A stretch of 64,000 nt of DNA from Merdimmobilis hominis (GCF_021109255.1 NZ_JAJODG010000002.1); one strand, 5' to 3'; positions 7,206-16,115 are shown, counted from the first letter of the stretch. Notes: generated by a model from the letters alone, not told the origin. Program-made: numbers and translations.

Positions 7206-8507
7206 ATGATGACAGAACAGCTGATGGAAAAAATCACCGGGGGCAGAGCGGTCTGCGCCGTTGTGGGCTTGGGGTACGTGGGCCTTCCCCTGGCAGTAAA
7301 TCTGGCCAAGGCTGGGTACCAGGTGCTGGGGTTTGACTTGCAGCAGGAGCGGGCTGACCGGGTCAACGCCTGCGACAGTTATATCGGCGACGTGCCCTCC
7401 TGTGCCCTGCGAGAGGTGCGGGACAAGCTGACCGCCACCTGTGATTTTTCCAGGCTGGGGGGCTGCGACTGCGCCATCATCTGCGTCCCTACCCCATTGG
7501 ACGCCTACCGCCAGCCGGATATTTCCTATGTCAAGAACTCGGCCGGGACCATCGCCCAGTACGCCCACCCCGGCATGCTGGTCATTTTGGAGAGCACCAC
7601 CTACCCTGGCACCACCCAGGAGGTGGTGGCGCCCCTCTTCACCGACCGGGGATTTGTGGTGGGGGCGGATTTCTTTCTCGCCTTCTCCCCCGAGCGGGTG
7701 GACCCAGGAAACCAGGTTTACCGCACTGGGAACACCCCGAAAATCGTGGGGGGCTGCACCCCCCACTGCACCCGTTTGGCCTGTGCCCTCTACCAAAAAG
7801 CGCTGGATGCGCCGGTAATCCCCGTCTCCTCCCCCAAGGTGGCAGAGATGGAGAAGATTTTGGAGAACACCTTCCGCTGCGTCAACATCGCTCTGGCCAA
7901 TGAGATGGCGGTTATCTGCCACAAAATGGGCATCCCCGTGTGGGAGGTCATCGACGCCGCAGCCACCAAACCCTACGGGTTTATGCCCTTTTATCCCGGC
8001 CCAGGGCTGGGGGGGCACTGCATCCCCATCGACCCCTTTTATCTCTCTTGGAAGGCCAAACAGTACGGCTGCTCCGCCAGCTTAATTGAGGCCGCCGGCG
8101 AGGTCAACCGCTCCATGCCCGCCTATGTGGTCGATCGGTTGACCTGTGCCCTCAACCTCTATCGAAAACCGGTCAACGGCTCTAAAATCCTAGCGCTAGG
8201 GGCGGCTTACAAAGCAGATATTGGGGATCTGCGGGAATCCCCTGCCCTCTCGGTGATCCGCTGCCTAATCCAGTTGGGGGCAGACGTCACCGTCTGTGAT
8301 CCCTTTTTCGATTCCATCCCCTTGGATGGCCGTCGCCTGCCCTGTGTCCCCCTCACCGACCAGCTGCTGGAGGAGACGGACGCCGCGGTCATCCTCACCG
8401 CCCACAGCGCCTTCGACCCCGAGCAGATCGCCCGAAACGCCCGGCTGGTGCTGGATACCCGCAACCTGACCCAAGGGGCGCAGGAGGGCAACATCCTGCG
8501 GCTGTAA
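7206..8507 (+). CDS. UDP-N-acetyl-hexosamine 6-dehydrogenase (WbpA-type)
   Basis: The protein has 433 residues. The N-terminal NAD site is GLGYVGLPLAVNLAKAG, the central block FSPERVDPGN is characteristic of UDP-N-acetylglucosamine/mannosamine dehydrogenases, and the catalytic cysteine lies in GPGLGGHCIPIDPFYLSWK. The C-terminal UDP-binding domain is present. The enzyme oxidises the C6 hydroxyl of a UDP-N-acetyl sugar to a uronate for surface polysaccharide or capsule precursors. The start is the first of two ATGs, 7 nt after GGAGGGG (7192-7198). No other sugar-nucleotide gene is adjacent except the acetyltransferase downstream; the capD-like gene lies far away at 51 kb. Confidence 0.85.
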   Translation: MMTEQLMEKITGGRAVCAVVGLGYVGLPLAVNLAKAGYQVLGFDLQQERADRVNACDSYIGDVPSCALREVRDKLTATCDFSRLGGCDCAIICVPTPLDAYRQPDISYVKNSAGTIAQYAHPGMLVILESTTYPGTTQEVVAPLFTDRGFVVGADFFLAFSPERVDPGNQVYRTGNTPKIVGGCTPHCTRLACALYQKALDAPVIPVSSPKVAEMEKILENTFRCVNIALANEMAVICHKMGIPVWEVIDAAATKPYGFMPFYPGPGLGGHCIPIDPFYLSWKAKQYGCSASLIEAAGEVNRSMPAYVVDRLTCALNLYRKPVNGSKILALGAAYKADIGDLRESPALSVIRCLIQLGADVTVCDPFFDSIPLDGRRLPCVPLTDQLLEETDAAVILTAHSAFDPEQIARNARLVLDTRNLTQGAQEGNILRL

Positions 8508-8511
8508 CCCC

Positions 8512-8540
8512 TTGCACTTATGTCTCCCGCCTGGTAGGAT
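8512..8540 (+). promoter_or_regulatory. Promoter of the sugar O-acetyltransferase gene
   Basis: TTGCAC (8512-8517), 17-bp spacer and TAGGAT (8535-8540), starting 5 bp after the preceding stop codon. Confidence 0.45.
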
Positions 8541-8598
8541 GAAGCATAAAACTGTTTGATCTGTGCCGGGAGCAACCGGCAGAAGGGAAGGTTGTTCT

Positions 8599-9144
8599 AT
8601 GACTCAATGGGAAAAGATGATGGCTGGGGAGATGTATGATGCCGCAGACCCGGAACTGGCGGAACTGCGCCGCCGGGCCAAAGAGCTGTGCCACCAGCTC
8701 AACCACACCCTGGATGGTGGGGAGCGCCAATCCCTCCTCCAGGAGCTTTTGGGCCGCTGTGGAGACGACCCCTGGGTGGAGCCGGACTTCCATTGCGATT
8801 ACGGCTGCAACATCCGGGTGGGCCACCGGTTTTACGCCAACCACAACTGTGTGTTTCTGGATGTCTGCCCCATTGAAATCGGGGACGATTGCCTCTTCGG
8901 CCCCGGGGCCATGGTTCTGACCGCCGCCCACCCCCTGGACCCGGCTCAGCGCAGGGCGGGGCTGGAGTTTGGCAAGCCGGTCTTTATCGGGGACAACGTC
9001 TGGGTGGGGGCCGGGGCCATCCTCAACCCCGGGGTCACCGTCGGCAGCAATGCGGTGATCGCCTCCGGCGCGGTGGTTACCAAAGACGTCCCGGCGGGCT
9101 GCATCGTCGCCGGGGTGCCCGCCAAGGTGATCCGGCGGCTGTAA
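8599..9144 (+). CDS. Maltose/galactoside O-acetyltransferase family protein
   Basis: The protein has 181 residues. The N-terminal segment MTQWEKMMAGEMYDAADPEL is the Mac domain typical of maltose O-acetyltransferases. It is followed by left-handed beta-helix hexapeptide repeats: the catalytic-His context YANHNCVFLDVCPIEIGD, then GKPVFIGDNVWVGAGAIL and GVTVGSNAVIASGAVVTKDVP. It transfers acetyl from acetyl-CoA to a sugar hydroxyl; the acceptor cannot be told from sequence. The ATG at 8599 is preceded by GGAAG. It follows the UDP-sugar dehydrogenase by 91 bp and has its own promoter-like boxes. Confidence 0.88.
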   Translation: MTQWEKMMAGEMYDAADPELAELRRRAKELCHQLNHTLDGGERQSLLQELLGRCGDDPWVEPDFHCDYGCNIRVGHRFYANHNCVFLDVCPIEIGDDCLFGPGAMVLTAAHPLDPAQRRAGLEFGKPVFIGDNVWVGAGAILNPGVTVGSNAVIASGAVVTKDVPAGCIVAGVPAKVIRRL

Positions 9145-9204
9145 CCCCGGCAGAGGGGCTAATTCAAGCGTAGAGAGCCAGGGCCGTGGGACTCTCTTGC
9201 GCGT

Positions 9205-10209
9205 TTAAAATTTCAGCCGGCAATCCCGTTCAAAGGATTGGCGGGAGGGGTTCCCCTCGCACCGGTAGATTTCCCCCGGGGAGGACAGGCAATAAATGGA
9301 CGACCAGACGGTGTCCATCCCCTTGGAGCGGTCGTATTGGCAGAGAAAGCCGAACTTCCCCGCCAGCAGCTCTTGGGCAAAGGCCACCGGCTCCCCCCAC
9401 CGATCGTCTAGGGCCTTCTTGGCAACCTGGTACCGCAGTCCGGAAAAGACAGTGTCCTCCAAGGCGGGGTTGTACCGCTTCATCCCCACCCCGTGGAAGC
9501 TGTTGGTGGCAACTACAAAATCCGTTCCAGGTTCCGGTTCCAGAACCTCCATCCCCTGGCAGTTGCACTCCACCACCGCCATCCGACCGGCCCGGTCCGC
9601 CAAGGTGAGGGTCTGATTGGAGGAAATGGTCAGCCGGCCCAATTCCTCCACCGCCTCGGGGACGGTGGAACACCTCTCCAGCAGATAGCGGGTGAGGATG
9701 CCCGCCCCCAGCCCCGGCCGCTTCACCGTGGGGTAGATCAAGGTCAGCCCCACCGCCAGGCCGTGGCAGTTGACCCCGTCTTCCATCTGGGAGGGGGCGG
9801 TGCTGTTTCCCACAAAGGCGTTTCCATCCGTCAGATGGTAATAGCTGTTTTCATTGGTGGGTTCCAGCGCCACGGCAAAATCGCTGTTCCGGCCAAAGAC
9901 CACCCCATCCGGCCCGCGAAAGGCAAAGGAGGTGCAGAAATGGCCGCCTATAAAGTTGTACATCCCAAAGAAAAAGGCGCACAATTCCTCCAAGGGGATC
10001 TCCTGCCCCTGGGCGATGCCCTCTAGTTCCTCCAAGAATTCGGGGTATTCCCGCCGGCAGATTTCCATGCTGGCCCGGCCAAAGGCCAGTTTCTCCGAGG
10101 TGAGTTGTAAAATTTCTGGGCGGCCTAAGGTCATCCCCATCTGCCGCCGGGCGGTGCCATAGCGGAGGCCCGCCTCGTAATGGGACCCTGTCCATTCAAA
10201 ATGAAGCAT
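9205..10209 (-). CDS. C45-family Ntn hydrolase (acyl-CoA:6-APA acyltransferase-like)
   Basis: The protein has 334 residues. The block GHFCTSFAFRGPDGVVFGRNSDF has a Cys-Thr-Ser that matches the autocatalytic cleavage site and nucleophilic Cys of peptidase family C45. Further conserved features are NCHGLAVGLTL and the ATNSFH segment. In related fungal enzymes the precursor cleaves before this Cys to yield two chains; bacterial members are amidases of mostly unknown substrates. No signal peptide is visible. It stands alone, with a consensus promoter upstream. Confidence 0.75.
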   Translation of the reverse strand: MLHFEWTGSHYEAGLRYGTARRQMGMTLGRPEILQLTSEKLAFGRASMEICRREYPEFLEELEGIAQGQEIPLEELCAFFFGMYNFIGGHFCTSFAFRGPDGVVFGRNSDFAVALEPTNENSYYHLTDGNAFVGNSTAPSQMEDGVNCHGLAVGLTLIYPTVKRPGLGAGILTRYLLERCSTVPEAVEELGRLTISSNQTLTLADRAGRMAVVECNCQGMEVLEPEPGTDFVVATNSFHGVGMKRYNPALEDTVFSGLRYQVAKKALDDRWGEPVAFAQELLAGKFGFLCQYDRSKGMDTVWSSIYCLSSPGEIYRCEGNPSRQSFERDCRLKF

Positions 10210-10261
10210 ACTTTCGCTCTCCTAATTTGTATTTGAGAGCCGGCGCCGACCTCATGCCCCC

Positions 10262-10290
10262 ACTGTACCGAAAGAAAATTTTTATGTCAA
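10262..10290 (-). promoter_or_regulatory. Promoter of the C45 hydrolase gene
   Basis: Minus strand TTGACA (10290-10285), 17-bp spacer and TACAGT (10267-10262) in an AT-rich stretch. Confidence 0.65.
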
Positions 10291-10356
10291 GTAAATAAAA
10301 TTCAAAATAAAATAATAGTGAAATTGCATAGTTTTTCTTGTTTTTTCTGAGGAAAT

Positions 10357-10390
10357 ACAAAAAATCCCCTGCCCAGCTGGGCAGGGGATT
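10357..10390 (-). terminator. Intrinsic terminator of the ACT-lysC operon
   Basis: A perfect 12-bp stem AATCCCCTGCCC/GGGCAGGGGATT (10363-10374, 10379-10390) with a 4-nt loop and a following T run on the minus strand. Confidence 0.9.
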
Positions 10391-10404
10391 CCAGATTCGG
10401 CGTG

Positions 10405-11616
10405 TCAGCTTTGGGCTGCGGGCAGCTCCCTTTGGGGAACTTCCCCGGTGAGGAAGTCCCGGTGTACCGCCTCCAAGGCGGCAACAGAATCCTCCCGCGG
10501 GACTAGGGCGCAGCTGCGCCGCTTCCCCTGGGAGGAAAGCAGCACAGGGATGCCCCGATCTTCTAAGGATGGGGCAATTCCCTCCCCGCATTCCCCCAGC
10601 AGGGTGATTTTGGAGAGGCCACTGGAGGCAGCAAGGGACTGGTAACCCAGCTCCCCACGGGCGGATTCCAGCAGGGATTGAGCCGCAGCCATCCTGCCTT
10701 CCCCCACCGAGAAGGCTACCTTCCGGCGGCTTTCCTGGGCGGGGGATTGGGCGATGGCATCCACTTCAATCCCTTTGGCACCAAGGAGGGAAAACACCCG
10801 GAACACTGCCCCGGGCCGGTCGGGGAGGCCTTCGATTTCCACCAGTGCCGACCGTTCCTCCCGGGCGGCGGCGGACACTGGCGGACACCCTGCCACCACT
10901 TTGGTTCCCGGCGCGCCGGTTTGGCTGGAGAGAACCTCCACCTCCACAGCACTTTTTTGGGCCAGTTCCACCGACCGACTGTGGAGCACCTGGGCCCCTG
11001 CTTTCGCCAAGGCCAACATGTCGTCGTAGCCGATGGCTTCAAACCTCCGGGCTGTGGGCACCAGCCGGGGATCGGCGGTGTACACCCCGTCCACATCGGT
11101 GTAAATCTGGCACCGCTCCCCTTTGAGGGCGGCGGCCAGCGCCACTGCCGTGATATCCGACCCGCCGCGGCCCAAGGTGGTCACCTCTCCTGCAGCAGAA
11201 ATTCCCTGGAACCCCGCCACTACGGCGATTTTTCCCTGGTTCAGCTCCGCTAAGATACGGCCCGGCCGCACCGTTTGAATGGAGGCGTTCTGGTGGGTTC
11301 TCCCGGTCAAAATCCCTGCCTGCCAGCCGGTGAGCGACACTGCCGGTGCGCCAAACTCTTCCAATGCCATGGCGAACAGCGCCGCGGACATCTGCTCCCC
11401 CGCGCTGAGCAGCTGATCCAACTCCCGGGGGCTGGGGGCGCGGCAAAGTTCCCCCGCCTGGGTCAGGAGCTGGTCGGTCAAATCCCCTTGGGCGGAGACT
11501 ACTACCACCACCTGAAACCCCTGCCTAACCGCGGAAAGGGAGAGCCCTGCCGCGCGGCGGATTTTCTCCCCATTGGCCAGCGAACTCCCCCCAAATTTCT
11601 GTACAAGTATTGCCAT
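10405..11616 (-). CDS. lysC: Aspartate kinase
   Basis: The protein has 403 residues. The N-terminal VQKFGGSSLANGEKI is the aspartokinase signature. The kinase core continues with TTLGRGGSDITAVALAAAL and the YTDVDGVYTADPR block. Two C-terminal ACT domains (starting near SALVEIEGLPDRPGAVFRVF) would bind the feedback amino acid. It phosphorylates aspartate in lysine, threonine and methionine synthesis. The ATG at 11616 has GGAGG 8 nt upstream; the frame is open above it without a ribosome site. It is the second gene after the ACT regulator on the same strand and ends at a strong terminator. Confidence 0.93.
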   Translation of the reverse strand: MAILVQKFGGSSLANGEKIRRAAGLSLSAVRQGFQVVVVVSAQGDLTDQLLTQAGELCRAPSPRELDQLLSAGEQMSAALFAMALEEFGAPAVSLTGWQAGILTGRTHQNASIQTVRPGRILAELNQGKIAVVAGFQGISAAGEVTTLGRGGSDITAVALAAALKGERCQIYTDVDGVYTADPRLVPTARRFEAIGYDDMLALAKAGAQVLHSRSVELAQKSAVEVEVLSSQTGAPGTKVVAGCPPVSAAAREERSALVEIEGLPDRPGAVFRVFSLLGAKGIEVDAIAQSPAQESRRKVAFSVGEGRMAAAQSLLESARGELGYQSLAASSGLSKITLLGECGEGIAPSLEDRGIPVLLSSQGKRRSCALVPREDSVAALEAVHRDFLTGEVPQRELPAAQS

Positions 11617-11651
11617 AGAGCCATCCTCCCTACCGGATATTTCCAAAACAA

Positions 11652-11675
11652 GGCCCAAAGGTATCCCCTTGGGCC
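11652..11675 (-). terminator. Weak intercistronic hairpin before lysC
   Basis: Minus strand GGCCCAAGG...CCTTTGGGCC followed by TTGTTTT, between the ACT gene and lysC. It may lower lysC expression relative to the first gene. Confidence 0.4.
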
Positions 11676-11725
11676 CATTTCTACTGGTATTCTATGGAAA
11701 ATGGGAGGATTTGGTGCAAACCGCA

Positions 11726-12157
11726 TTAAATCTTGCGCACGTCTACCACGCCGCGCTGGTGGCGGACGATCTCGATGAGCTGATCCTCGTCGATGTCCTC
11801 CGCATTGATGCGGGCGGAGATGGAGACCGGCGCCACCCCGTCAGTGGGGATGTTCTGATTGACGGTGATGATGTTGGCCCCCACCTGATACAGCTGGGTC
11901 AGCAGGGCGGACAGCACGCCGGGCTCGTCTTCCAAGGTAGTGTTAAAGGTCACCATCCGCTCCGAGAGGCGGTTGTCATAGGGATATACCGAATCCTTGT
12001 ATTTGTAAAAGGCGCTTCGGGAGATCCCCGCCAGTTTGGCAGCTTCAGAGGAACTTTTGGCCTTGCCCTGAGCAATCAGTTTTTTGGCTTGTACCACCTT
12101 AAAAAAAACATCGGGCAGCACATTGGTATTCACGAGTAAGTATTTGGGCTTATCCAT
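11726..12157 (-). CDS. ACT-domain regulatory protein, PheB-like (UPF0735)
   Basis: The protein has 143 residues. The N-terminal part has a helix-turn-helix-like stretch (SSSEAAKLAGISRSAFYKYKD). The C-terminal part is one ACT domain beginning TLEDEPGVLSALLTQLYQVG, which usually binds an amino acid. The arrangement matches the small PheB/UPF0735 proteins that accompany amino-acid genes in Firmicutes. The ATG at 12157 is preceded by GGAGG. It sits directly upstream of lysC, 109 bp away, suggesting an amino-acid-responsive role there. Direct DNA binding is an inference. Confidence 0.8.
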   Translation of the reverse strand: MDKPKYLLVNTNVLPDVFFKVVQAKKLIAQGKAKSSSEAAKLAGISRSAFYKYKDSVYPYDNRLSERMVTFNTTLEDEPGVLSALLTQLYQVGANIITVNQNIPTDGVAPVSISARINAEDIDEDQLIEIVRHQRGVVDVRKI

Positions 12158-12200
12158 AGATTGTCCGCCTCCAGCATACGAGTGTTTTATGAATGGAAAC

Positions 12201-12229
12201 AATATACCATTGGAAGCGCCCAAATTCAA
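12201..12229 (-). promoter_or_regulatory. Promoter of the ACT-lysC operon
   Basis: Minus strand TTGAAT (12229-12224), 17-bp spacer and TATATT (12206-12201). Confidence 0.55.
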
Positions 12230-12504
12230 TGGGAAATTTCCCCCATTTTTCCGGATTTGTCTGGAAATTCCTTCTTCAAGGGTGATTATACCACCCATGC
12301 TGTGTTTTTCTTTGTCTTATCCTGCCGGATATTGCATTCGCTCAAAAAATTTTCTATTATAAGAAAAATTTGTTGATATTCCATAGGAAATAAGCTGCAT
12401 TTCCAAATTTTAGAAGAAATTTCTGTTGGTTTTTCCGCCGGAAAATTTCCCGCGGCCCCTTCATATTCCCCAGCTTGTCCGCATAGGATAATAGCCAAAG
12501 ACGC

Positions 12505-12582
12505 TGTGCGCTGCCTTCCACTTGTTCCCATTTTGGGGCATCTTTTCCCCGGGTGAAGGATGCGGCGCACAAGAATTTTTTT
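12505..12582 (+). terminator. Terminator-like leader hairpin just before ytvI
   Basis: TGTGCGCTGC (12505-12514) can pair with GCGGCGCACA (12562-12571); nested GGGG/CCCC pairs lie inside, and seven T follow at 12576-12582, next to the ytvI ribosome site. The rest of the AT-rich gap 12230-12504 shows nothing recognisable. Confidence 0.35.
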
Positions 12583-12598
12583 AAAGGAGGGAGATTGC

Positions 12599-13675
12599 TT
12601 GCGGGATTCCCAAAAGAAAAAATTCATTTTAAACGTTCTGTTCCTACTGGCAGTGGCGCTGTGCCTCTACGTTTTTTTCCGCTGCGCCCTGTGCTGGCTG
12701 CTCCCTTTCGTGCTGGGCCTTGCCATCGCCTTCTGCCTCAAACCGGCCACCGAGTGGATCGCCCGGGTGACCCGGATGCGCCGCAAGCCCTCAGCCATCT
12801 GTGCGGCTGTGCTGTTCTATACTTTGTTGGGGGCCCTCATCTGGCTGCTTTCCACCTTCCTGTTCGGTCAGTTTGCCACCCTAGCCCAGCAGCTCCCTGA
12901 CTTCTTCCTCTATGAGATTCTTCCCTTGGTGGAGCGGATCAACCGGTGGAGCCTCTCCCTCTTTTCCCGCTATTCCCCCGAGATCTCCGAGCCGGTGCGC
13001 CAGCTCCAAGACGGAGTGATCGCCTTCTTCCAAGAGCTCACCAGCGCCATCCCCATGTTTTTAGCCCAATGGGTAGCCGGGTTGGCGGGCAAAATCCCCT
13101 ACTTCTTCATGGCAGCAATCTTCACTGTGGTCTCCTCGGTGTTCCTATGCATCGACTACCAGACGGTGGTTTCCTTCCTCTTCCGCCAGCTGCCGGAGAG
13201 CTGGCGCCCGGTGGTGCTGGAGGTCAAAAACTTTATGGTCTCCTCCCTGTTCAGCATGGGGCGAGCCTACTGTTACATCCTGCTGTTTACCTTTTTGGAG
13301 ATCTTTGCCGGGCTGTGGCTGCTGCGGGTGCCCTCCGCTTTGGTCATTGCCGCCATCATCGCTTTTTTGGACATCCTCCCTCTCATCGGCAGCGGGGGCA
13401 TCCTCATCCCCTGGGCCCTTTTGGAGCTGCTGCGAGGCGGGTATCCCTTGGGGGTTGGACTTCTCATCCTCTACGGGATTGTCACGGTGGTGCGCAACGC
13501 CATTGAACCGAAATTGGTAGGGCAGGAGATCGGCCTACACCCATTGGCCACCATTACCGCTATGTTTCTAGGACTCAACCTGGCCGGCTTCGGCGGGATG
13601 TTGACTGCCCCGCTAGCCGTGCTGCTGATCAAACACCTCAACGAAGAGGGGATCATCACCCTCTACCGCCCCTAA
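12599..13675 (+). CDS. AI-2E family transporter, YtvI-like sporulation membrane protein
   Basis: The protein has 358 residues with about eight membrane helices: a pair near residues 10-60, a long loop with the amphipathic segment RYSPEISEPVRQLQDGVIAFFQ, then helices to the C-terminus. FLDILPLIGSGGILIPWALLELLRG and EPKLVGQEIGLHPLATITAMFLGLNLAGFGGMLTAPLAVLL are the signature blocks of the AI-2E/PerM family. The closest recognised subgroup is the sporulation protein YtvI; the transported substrate is unknown. I chose the TTG at 12599 because AAAGGAGGG ends 7 nt before it and gives a short basic N-terminus. Confidence 0.8.
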   Translation: MRDSQKKKFILNVLFLLAVALCLYVFFRCALCWLLPFVLGLAIAFCLKPATEWIARVTRMRRKPSAICAAVLFYTLLGALIWLLSTFLFGQFATLAQQLPDFFLYEILPLVERINRWSLSLFSRYSPEISEPVRQLQDGVIAFFQELTSAIPMFLAQWVAGLAGKIPYFFMAAIFTVVSSVFLCIDYQTVVSFLFRQLPESWRPVVLEVKNFMVSSLFSMGRAYCYILLFTFLEIFAGLWLLRVPSALVIAAIIAFLDILPLIGSGGILIPWALLELLRGGYPLGVGLLILYGIVTVVRNAIEPKLVGQEIGLHPLATITAMFLGLNLAGFGGMLTAPLAVLLIKHLNEEGIITLYRP

Positions 13676-13780
13676 CCTGGCCACAGCCGCCCCCGTTTTT
13701 TCGGCGAGAGCGGCTATTTCCCGTGGGGATCCCCAACGTTTTTCACCCGTTTTGGCCAACTAGTGAAAAGGGACATGCCT

Positions 13781-15139
13781 TTACAGCTTTTTCTTCCGGC
13801 GAGGGGCCTTTCCTTCCTTCAAGGTGCCGAACACCACCGGGGAAAGGAGGGCCAAGGCGATCAAGTTGGGGACTGCCATCAGCCCATTGAGCAGGTCGGA
13901 GAGGTTCCAAATCTCCTCCACCCGGACGCAAGCCCCCACTACCGCCAAGGCGATGAACCCAAACCGGTAGATTCCTATGGCTCTCCCACTGTGGGGGAAC
14001 AGGTATTCCAGCGCCTTCTCGCCGTAAAAGCACCAGCCCAGCATAGAGGCCAATGCAAAAAACAGCATGCAGAATGCCACTAAATAGCCAGAGAGGTCCC
14101 CCATGACCACCCCAAAGGAGGCGGTGGTCAGCTGGGCGCCATCCAATCCGCAGCGCCACAGCTTCCCTTCCTCTGCGGTGAGGATCACCAAGGTGGTGAG
14201 GGTGCAGCAAAGGATGGTGTCCAAAAACACCTCCACAATGCCCCACATCCCCTGGACACGGGGGCTTTTGGCATCGGCGGCACCGTGGGCAATGGGCGCG
14301 GAGCCCAGGCCCGCTTCGTTGGAGAACACCCCTCGGGCCACTCCAAGCCGCACCGCTTGGGAAACCCCGTAGCCCAATCCCCCACCCATGGCCGCCACCG
14401 GGTGGAAAGCGCTGTGGAAAATGAGGGAAAAAGCTGCCGGGATCTGCCCCCAATTACAATACAAAACGTATAGACAGGCCCCAATATACAAAATTGACAG
14501 GAAGGGGATGATGGCTTCCGCCACCTTTCCAATCCGTTTTACCCCGCCAACCACCACGAACCCCACCACAGCGGCCACCGCCGTCCCGGTGAGGATGGGC
14601 GGCACCCCAGCGGCTGCGTAGGCCGATTCGGCGATGGAGTTGGACTGGGCCATGTTGCCAATGCCGAAAGAAGCAGCCACACAGAGGGCGGCAAAGACGG
14701 CGGCCAGCGGCTTCATCCCCAATCCCTTTTCCATATAGTACATAGGCCCGCCTTTGTGTTCCCCGCCCGGGCCGGTGATCCGGTACTGGACCGCCAGGGC
14801 CACTTCGGCATATTTGGTCATCATCCCGAACAGGGCGCTGACCCACATCCAAAAGATAGCCCCCGGCCCGCCGGCCGTGATGGCGGTGGCCACCCCGGCG
14901 ATGTTGCCGGTGCCCATCGTGCCTGCCAAAGCGGTGGACACCGCTTGGAAAGGGCTGATCCCCCCTTTGCTCTCCCGCTGGCCGGAGAAGAGGCCGCCCA
15001 AGGTGCTGCGAAAAACCTCCCCCATGCGGCGCAGCTGGAAAAAACCGCTGCCCACGGTAAAATATAGGCCGATGCCAAACAAAAGGGCCACCATCCAGGG
15101 GCCCCATACAAAATCCTCCAGCCACTGGTACCAATTCAT
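13781..15139 (-). CDS. Alanine/glycine:cation symporter (AGCS family)
   Basis: The protein has 452 residues and about 11 membrane helices. It shows ALAGTMGTGNIAGVATAITAGGPGAIFWMWV, the AGCS family signature, then KGGPMYYMEKGLG and RGVFSNEAGLGSAPIAH, conserved in sodium:alanine symporters. It imports alanine or glycine with Na+ or H+. The ATG at 15139 is 9 nt after GGGGAGG. It is monocistronic and converges on ytvI. No glycine riboswitch is visible in the short gap upstream. Confidence 0.9.
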   Translation of the reverse strand: MNWYQWLEDFVWGPWMVALLFGIGLYFTVGSGFFQLRRMGEVFRSTLGGLFSGQRESKGGISPFQAVSTALAGTMGTGNIAGVATAITAGGPGAIFWMWVSALFGMMTKYAEVALAVQYRITGPGGEHKGGPMYYMEKGLGMKPLAAVFAALCVAASFGIGNMAQSNSIAESAYAAAGVPPILTGTAVAAVVGFVVVGGVKRIGKVAEAIIPFLSILYIGACLYVLYCNWGQIPAAFSLIFHSAFHPVAAMGGGLGYGVSQAVRLGVARGVFSNEAGLGSAPIAHGAADAKSPRVQGMWGIVEVFLDTILCCTLTTLVILTAEEGKLWRCGLDGAQLTTASFGVVMGDLSGYLVAFCMLFFALASMLGWCFYGEKALEYLFPHSGRAIGIYRFGFIALAVVGACVRVEEIWNLSDLLNGLMAVPNLIALALLSPVVFGTLKEGKAPRRKKKL

Positions 15140-15212
15140 CTGAAGTTTCCTCCCCATCCCATATGCTTTGTTCTTGTATATGAAAAGGGGCCGGGCTTTC
15201 ATGCCGGGCAAA

Positions 15213-15242
15213 ATCAAAAGGCCCCGCACAAGCGGAGCCTTT
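15213..15242 (-). terminator. Bidirectional terminator after the VOC gene
   Basis: AAAAGGCTCCGC/GCGGGGCCTTTT on the minus strand (arms 15242-15231 and 15226-15215, one U-G pair) with a 4-nt loop. T runs exist on both sides. Confidence 0.8.
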
Positions 15243-15287
15243 TAACTGATTATCTGTAAAATTCCAAGGAAAATTCCAATGTGGGGA

Positions 15288-15656
15288 TTAGCGGACCGGT
15301 ACAATTTCCAGCCAATACCCATCGGGGTCGCTGATGAAATAGATGCCCATTTTGGGATTCTCATAGCAGATACATCCCATTTCTTTATGGGTCTTGTAGG
15401 CGCCGTCGAAATCATCGGTGGAGAAAGCCAGATGGATTTCGTTGTCCCCCAGGTCGTAGGGGTCTTTGCGGTCCCGCAGCCAGGTCAGCTCCAGGTTGTG
15501 GGGAGTGACCCCATCCCCCAGATAGGAGAGGATAAAGCTGCCGTCCTCCGCCTCTTTGCGCCGGACTTCGGTGAGGCCCAGGGCCTTCTGGTAAAATTCC
15601 AAGCTGCGGTCAAGGTCCAGCACATTGATGTTGTTGTGGGCAAATTTAAAACTCAT
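15288..15656 (-). CDS. Glyoxalase/VOC family protein, lactoylglutathione lyase-like
   Basis: The protein has 122 residues, one VOC module pair. It starts FKFAHNNINVLDLDRSLEFYQKALGL with the metal-ligand His, followed by the E of NLELTW, H of EIHLAF and E of WLEIVPV, which correspond to the four metal ligands of GloA-type glyoxalase I. It probably detoxifies methylglyoxal adducts with a thiol cofactor, but other VOC functions are possible. The ATG at 15656 follows GGAGGGGG. It is a single-gene unit with a terminator behind it. Confidence 0.8.
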   Translation of the reverse strand: MSFKFAHNNINVLDLDRSLEFYQKALGLTEVRRKEAEDGSFILSYLGDGVTPHNLELTWLRDRKDPYDLGDNEIHLAFSTDDFDGAYKTHKEMGCICYENPKMGIYFISDPDGYWLEIVPVR

Positions 15657-15785
15657 GGGCGATTCCCCCTCCAGCACACGGTTGTGGTTCTATTTCTTCT
15701 ATGGTTTTATTATATGGGAATCCCGCTGAAATTTCCCCCTTATTTCATGACTTCCCGATTACAATTTGGTAACGCGGGCAACACT

Positions 15786-16115
15786 TTAGCTGATGTAATC
15801 TTCAATGCGGTTGATCAGTTCCTCGTAGTCCTTCACATAGACCCCTTGGTTCAGCTGGCCCCGGTCATATTCCGGCAGCAGGCGGACATACACATCAAAG
15901 ACCATCTCGGGCGTGTCTTTATCTTTCAAAAAGACCGCCAGGCGGCCCTCGTGTTCCCGCAGGATATACTCATATTCCCCCACCGGAACTTGCTTGGCCT
16001 GTTCCTGGGCCGGGAGCTGGGCGCTGTTTCTCTGTTCCCATGCAATCGCCAGGCCGGCGCTCAAACAGCCTGCGATGACCATGGCTGCTAAGGTAAAGAA
16101 CAATGTTTTTTTCAT
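15786..16115 (-). CDS. Small secreted or membrane-anchored BofC_C-domain protein
   Basis: The protein has 109 residues. The N-terminus MKKTLFFTLAAMVIAGCLSAGLAIAW is one hydrophobic segment (signal anchor, with a lipobox-like AGC). The C-terminal region EYEYILREHEGRLAVFL...VYVRLLPEYDRGQLNQGVYV...EELINRIEDY resembles the BofC C-terminal domain, which in Bacillus controls intermembrane-space signalling during sporulation. Many Clostridia carry such stand-alone copies. GGAGG is 5 nt before the ATG. It is divergent from the PBP1A gene; its role is uncertain. Confidence 0.65.
   Translation of the reverse strand: MKKTLFFTLAAMVIAGCLSAGLAIAWEQRNSAQLPAQEQAKQVPVGEYEYILREHEGRLAVFLKDKDTPEMVFDVYVRLLPEYDRGQLNQGVYVKDYEELINRIEDYIS

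Noticed and set aside
9145..9204. Terminator between the acetyltransferase and the C45 gene
   Set aside because: AGAGAG/CTCTCT arms exist but the stem is interrupted and lacks a T run; left uncalled.
15140..15287. Glycine riboswitch before the alanine/glycine symporter
   Set aside because: Only about 75 bp separate the gene from the preceding terminator and no glycine-aptamer motif is visible.
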